NCBI GenBank assembly: GCA_951800935.1
Contig: CATOLW010000067.1
Span: forward strand, 1-6,797
Length of the DNA: 6,797 bases
Direction: 5' to 3'
Origin: an uncultured Clostridium sp.
GTDB lineage: Bacteria; Bacillota_A; Clostridia; TANB77; CAG-508
Shown here: positions 1-4,778 of the stretch, piece after piece
Position numbering within the stretch: position 1 is the first letter of the stretch
How the letters are laid out: every line of letters starts with the position of its first letter
Notes under the pieces: model-generated
The model's database searches: none
Told to the model about the DNA's origin: nothing
The model's input: the letters and a program-made list of their open reading frames with translations, nothing else
Position numbers and translations under genes: made by a program

Positions 1-73
1 AAATACAATAAAATTTATACATAGAATAAAGTAAAACGAAAATGTAAATACTAGAAAAAATAGAAATAAAAAA

Positions 74-80
74 AGGGGGA
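74..80 (+). promoter_or_regulatory. Ribosome binding site that supports a TTG start
   Basis: A G-rich stretch, AGGGGGA, lies 6 nt before the TTG at 87-89. It is the only good Shine-Dalgarno sequence near the 5' end of the first gene. The nearest in-frame ATG (105-107, codon 7) has no comparable motif at the right distance, so the TTG is the better start. Confidence 0.6.
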
Positions 81-86
81 TCAAAT

Positions 87-1020
87 TTGAAAAATATTAA
101 AAGAATGGGATATATTATTTTAATTGCAATTTTAGTAGTCTTATCATTTATGATTTATAGTAATGCAAGTAAGTCAAATGCAGAAAATCAAAAAGATAAA
201 ACATTTGCAGAAATTAAATTTATAGAAACAAAACTAGCTAATTTGTTAAATTCTATGAATAAGCTAGAGGCTAGAAATTATAGTGTAATTACAAGTGAGA
301 TTTCAAAAAGTACAACAGAAAAATCAAATAGTAATAATAATTCATCCAATAGTGGAAGTTCAGAAGGGAAAGCATCTTCTTCAAAAGAAAGTACTTCTGG
401 AGGTGGTCAACAAGATAGTAGTTCTGGAGAAAGTTCGTCAGCAACAGAAGAAACAAACAATAAAAAGTTCGAATTAAAAGCAAATGGAGTATTAACAAAT
501 ACAGAAGATATCAATTGGGATATTGTAAAAAATGAAATAGAAAGCTTATATGTTTCTCTTCCTTCTATTACTATGGATTTATATGGTGCAAATCTTAATC
601 AAGAAGATATTTTAGGATTTAATACACAATATGATAATCTAACAAAAGCAGTAAAAAGTGAAAACAAAGAACAAACATTAACAGAATTGACAAAAACATA
701 TGAATACTTGCCAAAGTTTTTAAGAAGTTCACGGACAAGAAGCCTTATATACTACTTTAATTGAAACAAAACTAAATGTTTTTAAAGCTTATTCAAAATT
801 AGATGAAGAAAAATGGCAAGAAATATCAGAAGATATGAAAAATGCAATTGATAGTTATTCAAAATTATTAACCAATACAGAGATAGATGCAAGGAAACAA
901 TATAATGTAAGCAAAGGCTATATTATGCTAAATGAATTACAAAATGTAGCAAATTTGAAGGATTCTGCAGTATTTTTAATAAAATATAAAAATTTACTAG
1001 AGGAATTTAATAATATATGA
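87..1020 (+). pseudogene. Membrane-anchored Ser-rich protein of unknown function, frameshifted
   Basis: I do not recognise the family. The frame from the TTG at 87 encodes a short basic N-terminus and one hydrophobic segment (about residues 9-25, YIILIAILVVLSFMIY) with no lipobox, so it looks like a signal anchor. A charged helical stretch follows, then a low-complexity Ser/Asn/Gly/Glu linker (about 68-125) and a helical C-terminal domain. That frame ends at 762-764 in a basic tail (RSSRTRS...) unlike the rest. From about 722 the +1 frame continues without a stop to TGA 1018-1020 with composition matching the helical domain (EVHGQEALYTTL..., then KLNVFKAYSKLDEEKW...). Dropping one base in the AAGAAG run (722-727) joins the two as ...YLPKFLEVHGQEAL..., giving about 310 residues. 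The total length of 934 nt is one base more than a multiple of three, which fits a single extra base. Either the gene is broken or there is a sequencing error. An extracytoplasmic location on a flexible stalk is inferred. Confidence 0.7.
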
Positions 1021-1061
1021 TATAACACTAAAATAGCTTATAACAAAAACGTATAAAAATA

Positions 1062-1070
1062 TGTTAAAAT
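1062..1070 (+). promoter_or_regulatory. Possible extended -10 promoter box
   Basis: TGT followed by TAAAAT matches an extended -10 (TGN-TATAAT with one mismatch) and lies about 50 nt before the ATG of the regulator remnant. No convincing -35 is seen at 16-18 nt spacing. In DNA this AT-rich such matches are common by chance. If real, it would be the relic promoter of the XRE-type gene. Confidence 0.25.
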
Positions 1071-1092
1071 CCTGTTAAATCAATACTTTTAA

Positions 1093-1162
1093 AAAATAGA
1101 AAAAGTTGAAAAAAATAAAAAAATGACACAAGCAGAACTTGCAGAAAAGCTAAATATTTCAT
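1093..1162 (+). pseudogene. Remnant of an XRE-family helix-turn-helix regulator
   Basis: The frame between the stop at 1090-1092 and TAA 1160-1162 reads KIEKVEKNKKMTQAELAEKL followed by NIS. This is the classic first half of an XRE/Cro-cI type helix-turn-helix (a basic helix, then MTQ.ELAEKL.IS). It stops exactly where the recognition helix (usually ...D.TISKWE) should begin. Only about 23 residues remain. No start codon precedes the conserved part except the ATG at 1123-1125 inside it. Without a second helix it cannot be a functional DNA-binding domain. Directly after it comes a piece of an unrelated gene, so a deletion probably joined the two. Confidence 0.55.
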
Positions 1163-1165
1163 AAA

Positions 1166-1392
1166 AAGATAAAAAAACAAAAATCTTTTTATTGTGCTGA
1201 ATTTGTAAAATATGTAATGGAAAAAGCTGATATAAAAAGTGATTTACCAGATATAGTGAAACAGAAGATTTCAAAAATATAAAAGGATTACGAGAAATAT
1301 ATGGGGGATTACTTAGTAAATATCAATTTCCTAAAGAGCTAATAAGGAATAATTTATTAATGCATACAAGTAAAAAAGAAGGGATTATATGA
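1166..1392 (+). pseudogene. C-terminal remnant of a permuted papain-like (YiiX/NlpC-type) protein, frameshifted
   Basis: Frame 2 gives KKQKSFYCAEFVKYVMEKAD..., ending in LPDIVK at 1259-1261. After a one-base slip, frame 1 continues EDFKNIKGLREIYGGLLSKY... to TGA 1390-1392. Joined with one restored base (C-A at 1262-1263 read as a Pro codon) this becomes ...LPDIVKPEDFKNIKGLREIYGGLLSKY. From memory this resembles the C-terminal part of YaeF/YiiX-like permuted papain amidases of clostridia: a FYC(A/S)EFV motif carrying the candidate catalytic Cys, here at nt 1193-1195, and then a (V/I)KPEDF...L..IY.G.L tail. The N-terminal half, including the His-containing part, is missing, so it should be inactive. 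The stop overlaps the next start as ATGA, suggesting that the original gene was translationally coupled to the TVP38-like gene. The fragment character and frameshift are seen directly; the family name is tentative. Confidence 0.5.
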
Positions 1393-2064
1393 GTAGGAAA
1401 AAGAAAATTAAAATATTTAAAATATTATTAATGGCAGTAGTTTTAACATTATTTATAGGAATAGCAGTATACCTATTTCCAGTAATGAAAAATTTATCTA
1501 CAGTAGAAGGATAAGTAGCTTTTAAAGAAAAAGTTGATAATTCTGGTATGATGGGAATGTTATCACTATTTGGACTTCAGATAGCACAAATATTTTTAAT
1601 TATAGTACCAGGAGAACCAATAGAAATTTTGGCAGGAATGTGTTATGGAGGATTATGGAGAACAGTATTTATTATGGTGTCAGCTGCTATTATATCAATA
1701 ACAATATATTTGTTAGTTAGAAAATTTGTATACGATTTTTGTGATGAAAGTTTCTAAAATAGAGAATAGTAAATTATTTCAAAATCCAAAAAAGATTGAA
1801 CTAATAATGCTTGTATTATTTTTGATACCAGGTACACCAAAAGATTTGTTAGTATATGTTGCAGGATTATTGCCAATAAAACCAATAAAGTTTATCTTAA
1901 TTTCAACATTTGCCAGATTTCCATCTGTTATTACTTCTACATTAGCAGGAGATAGGCTTGCTATTGGAGATTGGAAAATGAGCATTATGTTATATGTAGC
2001 AATACTAATATTGGTAGCAATAGTTGCATTAATTATAAACAAGTTTAACAAAGATAAAAAATAG
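1389..2064 (+). pseudogene. TVP38/TMEM64 (VTT, DedA-superfamily) membrane protein, nonsense mutation plus frameshift
   Basis: The ATG at 1389 overlaps the preceding stop and follows AAGAAGGG (1376-1383). The frame encodes a basic N-terminus and a first TM helix (VVLTLFIGIAVYLFPV). An in-frame TAA at 1512-1514 interrupts it in ...STVEG-stop-VAFKEKV..., where CAA (Gln) is a likely ancestor. The same frame then continues with the VTT-domain first half (IIVPGEPIEILAGMCYGG and a following TM helix) to TAA 1755-1757. The +1 frame picks up at about 1747-1750 (KVSKIENSKLFQNPKKIE) and carries the second half: LFLIPGTPKDLLVYVAGLLP, then ARFPSVITSTLAGD and a last TM helix, to TAA 2062-2064. Joined, it is about 225 residues, the usual size of clostridial TVP38-like proteins. 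VTT proteins are polytopic membrane proteins; DedA relatives are linked to envelope lipid handling and membrane homeostasis. With two lesions it is unlikely to be made whole. Confidence 0.8.
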
Positions 2065-2095
2065 TATTAAATAAACTTCTAAATACTATATACAG

Positions 2096-2119
2096 TAACC
2101 TTACAGAAATGTAAGGTTA
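2096..2119 (+). promoter_or_regulatory. Inverted-repeat operator for the BceR-type regulator (also a possible terminator hairpin)
   Basis: TAACCTTACA, spacer GAAA, TGTAAGGTTA: two perfect 10-bp arms with a 4-bp spacer. The core TTACA-N4-TGTAA matches the TNACA-N4-TGTAA type of consensus I recall for BceR-like response regulators. The right arm borders or overlaps the place of the -35 element of the promoter that follows, as expected for an activator site. A related core sits before the transporter genes at 3918-3931, which supports a shared regulator. As RNA it would form a 10-bp stem with a GAAA loop followed by TTTTC, so it could also end transcription of the upstream TVP38-like gene. Confidence 0.65.
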
Positions 2120-2143
2120 TTTTCATAAAAAGTATGCTATAAT
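2115..2143 (+). promoter_or_regulatory. Promoter of the regulator-kinase operon
   Basis: A perfect TATAAT at 2138-2143 is preceded by TGC (2135-2137), giving an extended -10. At 17-nt spacing the -35 position (2115-2120, GGTTAT) is poor and lies in the right arm of the inverted repeat. A good -10 with a weak, operator-overlapped -35 suggests activator-dependent transcription, here autoregulation. GGAGG at 2150-2154 then leads to the ATG at 2164. Confidence 0.6.
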
Positions 2144-2163
2144 GATTTTGGAGGTATCATAAA

Positions 2164-2844
2164 ATGCAGAAAATATTAATCGTTGAAGATGATGAAAAAT
2201 TAAGAAATGAATTAGAAATATTTTTAAGTCATCAAGGCTATCAAGCAGAATGTTTAAAAAAATTTGACAATACTATAGCTGATGTTTTAGAAATAAATCC
2301 AAACCTTATCTTATTAGATATAAATTTGCCAGGAGAAGATGGAGAATATATTTGCAAAGAGATTAGAAAACAATCTGATATGGGAATTATTGCCGTCACA
2401 AGTAGAGATAATGAACTAGATGAGTTAGTTTCAATAAATTATGGAGCAGATCATTATATTACAAAGCCATTTAATATCCATATACTACTTGCAAAAGTAA
2501 ATTCGCTATTAAGAAGAACAAATAGTAATAGTGAACCTAAAAATAAGATTGATGCAAAAGATTTTATTTTAAACATATCGAATAGTACAATAATAAAAGG
2601 TGATAGAATTATTGATTTAACTAAAAATGAATATAAAATTTTAAAATATTTTATTGAAAATAGAGAAAAAATCGTTTCAAGAGAAGATATAATGGATGTA
2701 CTCTGGGAAAATGATTGCTTTGTTGATGATAATACTTTAAGTGTTAATATTACTAGATTAAGAAGTAAATTAGAAGAATTAGGACTAAAAGATATTATTG
2801 AAACAAAAAGAGGACAAGGCTATATATTAAAGGGAGAGAACTGA
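2164..2844 (+). CDS. OmpR-family response regulator, BceR type
   Basis: Transcriptional regulator of a two-component system, 226 residues, a normal length for BceR-like proteins. The receiver domain spans about residues 3-115: acidic pocket E8/D9/D10, phosphoacceptor D52 in LLLDINLPGEDG, conserved T79, and K101 in the ITKPF motif. A polar linker (about 116-128) leads to a winged-helix DNA-binding domain (about 130-226) with ...DLTKNEYKIL..., a recognition helix around D189-L202 (DNTLSVNITRLRSKL) and the wing hairpin TKRGQGYIL. The ATG at 2164 has GGAGG 9 nt upstream. The kinase gene starts 1 nt after its stop, so the two are co-transcribed and very likely partners. Downstream are a BceAB-type ABC ATPase and permease, and matching inverted repeats precede both transcription units, so the expected targets are its own operon and the transporter operon. 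All key residues are present. The inducing compound cannot be read from the sequence. Confidence 0.93.
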   Translation: MQKILIVEDDEKLRNELEIFLSHQGYQAECLKKFDNTIADVLEINPNLILLDINLPGEDGEYICKEIRKQSDMGIIAVTSRDNELDELVSINYGADHYITKPFNIHILLAKVNSLLRRTNSNSEPKNKIDAKDFILNISNSTIIKGDRIIDLTKNEYKILKYFIENREKIVSREDIMDVLWENDCFVDDNTLSVNITRLRSKLEELGLKDIIETKRGQGYILKGEN

Positions 2845-2845
2845 T

Positions 2846-3865
2846 ATGAATTTTAAAAGTTTTATAAAAGATAAAATACTTTTAGGCTTCTTGCTATTAT
2901 TTGGAATCGCCACTATAGAAATATTTTTAATTCCTTATCCATTTGGAAATTTTATAAAAATATATATTCCAGTTACTATAATATTTTTATATATAATAGG
3001 ACTTTCCATAGAATATTTTATAAAACGAAGATTTTATAAAGGTTTAGAAGATACTTTAAATAACTTAGATGACAAATATTTAATTAGTGAGATTATAAAA
3101 GTACCAAGTTTTATAGAAGGTAAAATATTAAAAGACTTATTAGAACAAATTAATAAATCAATGGTTGAAAATGTAAACAAATATAAATATAAACAAGAAG
3201 ATTATAAAGAATACATAGAATTATGGATTCATGAGGTAAAAATACCAATAGCAGCGAGTAAAATGATAGTGGAAAATAATAAAAATGAAGTTACAAAAAG
3301 TATAGATGAAGAATTAGACAAAGTAGAAAACTACATAGAACAGGCTTTATATTATGCAAGGAGCAATACAGTAGAGAAAGATTACTATGTAAAAAAAGTT
3401 GATTTAAAAGACATTGTAAATGAGAGTATAAAGAAGAATAAAAATGTTTTAATACATGAAAAAATATCTGTCAATGTTCACGATTTAGATTTAAAAGTAA
3501 ATACAGACAATAAATGGATTGTATTCATATTAAATCAAATTATTCAAAATAGTATAAAGTATAAAAAACAAGATAGAAATTTAGAGATTGAAATATATGC
3601 AAAACAAGGAAAAGAAAATGTGATTCTTTATATTAAAGATAATGGAATAGGAATAAAAAAAGGAGAAATAACAAGAGTTTTTGAAAAAGGTTTTACAGGA
3701 ACAAATGGCAGGTTAATAGGTAAAAAATCTACAGGGATTGGATTGTATCTATGTAAAAACCTATGTAATAAATTAGGAATAGCAATAGAGCTAAATTCAG
3801 TTCAAAATGAAGGAACAGAAATACGATTAGTATTTCCAAAAAGTAGTTATATAGATATAAAATAA
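2846..3865 (+). CDS. Intramembrane-sensing histidine kinase, BceS type
   Basis: Sensor kinase of 339 residues, close to the BceS family's usual size. Two TM helices (about 11-29 and 37-59) are separated by only a few residues, so there is no extracellular sensor domain. In this family the stimulus comes from the partner ABC transporter. A cytoplasmic linker without a clear HAMP domain (60-115) leads to the dimerisation region with phosphoacceptor H129 in ELWIHEVKIP. The ATPase domain follows: N-box NQIIQNSIKY (230-239), G1 box DNGIGI (265-270), F-box region VFEKGFTG, and G2 box with STGIGLYL (about 295-302). H+4 is Ile133, where HisKA kinases usually have Thr or Asn, a position linked to phosphatase activity. 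The start is 1 nt after the regulator stop, with AGGGAGAG (2831-2838) as ribosome binding site. Likely partners are the regulator just upstream and the transporter just downstream. Confidence 0.92.
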   Translation: MNFKSFIKDKILLGFLLLFGIATIEIFLIPYPFGNFIKIYIPVTIIFLYIIGLSIEYFIKRRFYKGLEDTLNNLDDKYLISEIIKVPSFIEGKILKDLLEQINKSMVENVNKYKYKQEDYKEYIELWIHEVKIPIAASKMIVENNKNEVTKSIDEELDKVENYIEQALYYARSNTVEKDYYVKKVDLKDIVNESIKKNKNVLIHEKISVNVHDLDLKVNTDNKWIVFILNQIIQNSIKYKKQDRNLEIEIYAKQGKENVILYIKDNGIGIKKGEITRVFEKGFTGTNGRLIGKKSTGIGLYLCKNLCNKLGIAIELNSVQNEGTEIRLVFPKSSYIDIK

Positions 3866-3870
3866 AATTG

Positions 3871-3902
3871 CTATCTTGTTATATTTACAGGATAGTTTTT
3901 TT
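3871..3902 (+). terminator. Rho-independent terminator after the kinase gene
   Basis: CTATCTTGT (3871-3879) pairs with ACAGGATAG (3887-3895) over 9 bp including one G-T wobble, with a 7-nt loop, followed immediately by seven T (3896-3902). It begins 6 nt after the kinase stop. It ends the regulator-kinase unit, so the transporter genes need the separate promoter seen further down. Confidence 0.8.
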
Positions 3903-3914
3903 AATAAGAAAGAA

Positions 3915-3945
3915 ACCTTACGAAAATGTAAGAATCGTGTAAGGT
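3915..3945 (+). promoter_or_regulatory. Operator region of the transporter genes, one inverted repeat plus an extra half-site
   Basis: The core TTACG-AAAA-TGTAA (3918-3931; arms CTTACG and TGTAAG at 3917-3922 and 3927-3932) matches the operator before the regulator gene except for the last base of the left half. A second TGTAAG follows at 3938-3943, 11 bp (about one helical turn) after the first, in the same orientation. The outer ACCTTAC (3915-3921) is also a perfect complement of GTAAGGT (3939-3945). This suggests two regulator dimers bound side by side, a strong site followed by a weak one. Binding by the upstream response regulator is inferred from the shared motif. Confidence 0.6.
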
Positions 3946-3976
3946 AAATCGATAGGAACAATGGCTAAAGTGGAGT

Positions 3977-3982
3977 TATAAT
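3977..3982 (+). promoter_or_regulatory. -10 box of the transporter promoter
   Basis: A perfect TATAAT lies 28 nt before the ATG of the ATPase gene. No good -35 exists at 16-18 nt spacing (around 3953-3960, AT-rich with GGAACA), which fits a promoter needing an activator. The ribosome binding site AAAGGAG (3995-4001) lies between it and the start. A weaker alternative -10, TAAAGT at 3966-3971, cannot be excluded. Confidence 0.5.
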
Positions 3983-4010
3983 AATGTTAGATTGAAAGGA
4001 GTTTTTTATT

Positions 4011-4778
4011 ATGGAAAAAGTATTAGAAGTAAAAAACATAGAGAAATACTATGGAAACAAATCAAATCTAACAAAAGCAATAGACAACATTAGTTTTACA
4101 GTAGAAAAGGGAGAATTTGTTGGAATTATGGGTGCAAGTGGATCAGGAAAAAGTACACTTTTAAATGTAATTTCAACAATAGACAGAGTAACAGCAGGAC
4201 ATATTATTGTTAATGGCGAGGATATTACAAAACTAAAAGGAAACAAATTAAATAAATTTAGGAGAGAAGAATTAGGGTTTATTTTTCAAGACTTTAATTT
4301 ATTAGATACTCTTACAGCTTATGAAAATATAGCTTTAGCACTAACAATTCAAAAAGTAAATGCAAGAGAAATTGATAAAAGAGTAAATGCAATTGCAGAA
4401 AAGTTAGGAATTAAAGAGATTCTTAAAAAATATCCTTATCAAGTATCTGGAGGACAAAAACAAAGAATTGCATCAGCTAGAGCAATTATTACAAATCCTA
4501 AAATGGTATTAGCAGATGAACCAACAGGTGCATTAGATTCAAAATCAGCAAGACAACTATTAGAGAACTTTGAGTTTTTAAACCAAAAAATGAGTGCTAC
4601 TATTCTAATGGTTACACATGATGCCTTTACAGCCTCTTATGCAAATAGAATTTTATTTATTAAAGATGGAAAAATCTTTAATGAAATAATCAAAGGGAAT
4701 GACACAAGAAAACAATTCTTTGAAAAGATAATTGAGGTGCAAACACTTCTTGGAGGTGATTTGAACGATGTTATTTAA
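4011..4778 (+). CDS. ABC transporter ATP-binding protein, BceA type
   Basis: Cytoplasmic ATPase subunit of a peptide-antibiotic detoxification transporter, 255 residues, matching the usual BceA/MacB-like length. The motifs are complete and in order: Walker A GASGSGKST (41-49), Q-loop Q93 in FIFQDFNLL, signature VSGGQKQR (145-152), Walker B with catalytic E170 in VLADEPTGALD, D-loop region after D176, and H-loop H203 in MVTHD. The LDTLTAYENI segment after the Q-loop is typical of the MacB/LolD/BceA group that works with FtsX-type permeases. The ATG has AAAGGAG 9 nt upstream. Its 3' end overlaps the permease start by 11 nt, so the two subunits are translated together and form one complex. The regulator-kinase genes upstream and the shared operator place it in a BceRS-BceAB-type module. 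In such systems the transporter both resists lipid II-cycle inhibitors such as bacitracin or lantibiotics and signals to the kinase. The actual substrate is unknown. Confidence 0.93.
   Translation: MEKVLEVKNIEKYYGNKSNLTKAIDNISFTVEKGEFVGIMGASGSGKSTLLNVISTIDRVTAGHIIVNGEDITKLKGNKLNKFRREELGFIFQDFNLLDTLTAYENIALALTIQKVNAREIDKRVNAIAEKLGIKEILKKYPYQVSGGQKQRIASARAIITNPKMVLADEPTGALDSKSARQLLENFEFLNQKMSATILMVTHDAFTASYANRILFIKDGKIFNEIIKGNDTRKQFFEKIIEVQTLLGGDLNDVI

Noticed and set aside
1..86. Promoter for the first gene
   Set aside because: Several AT-rich near matches to -10 boxes exist (for example TATACA at 16-21), but none has a credible -35 partner, and the window may start inside the upstream region.
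289..498. Reverse-strand open frame of 69 codons and the overlapping + frame at 295-477
   Set aside because: Both are shadows of the Ser-rich low-complexity linker of the first gene; the codon pattern supports only the frame from 87.
1089..1274. Reverse-strand open frame of 61 codons
   Set aside because: It lies opposite the XRE and protease remnants, is made of Phe/Leu/Ser-rich reverse complement of A-rich coding sequence, and has no supporting ribosome binding site or family resemblance.
1512..1514. Recoding of the in-frame TAA in the TVP38-like gene, for example selenocysteine or readthrough
   Set aside because: Selenocysteine and pyrrolysine use TGA and TAG; there is no special structure after the stop, and a second lesion in the same gene makes simple decay more likely.
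1779..2051. Reverse-strand open frame of 90 codons opposite the TVP38-like gene
   Set aside because: The + strand here clearly encodes VTT-domain motifs (LFLIPGTPKDLL, ARFPSV), so the reverse frame is a shadow.
3961..3981. Mini-ORF MAKVEL before the ATPase gene, a possible leader peptide
   Set aside because: Its stop overlaps the likely -10 box (3977-3982), so it would lie upstream of the transcription start; there is no attenuator-like hairpin after it.
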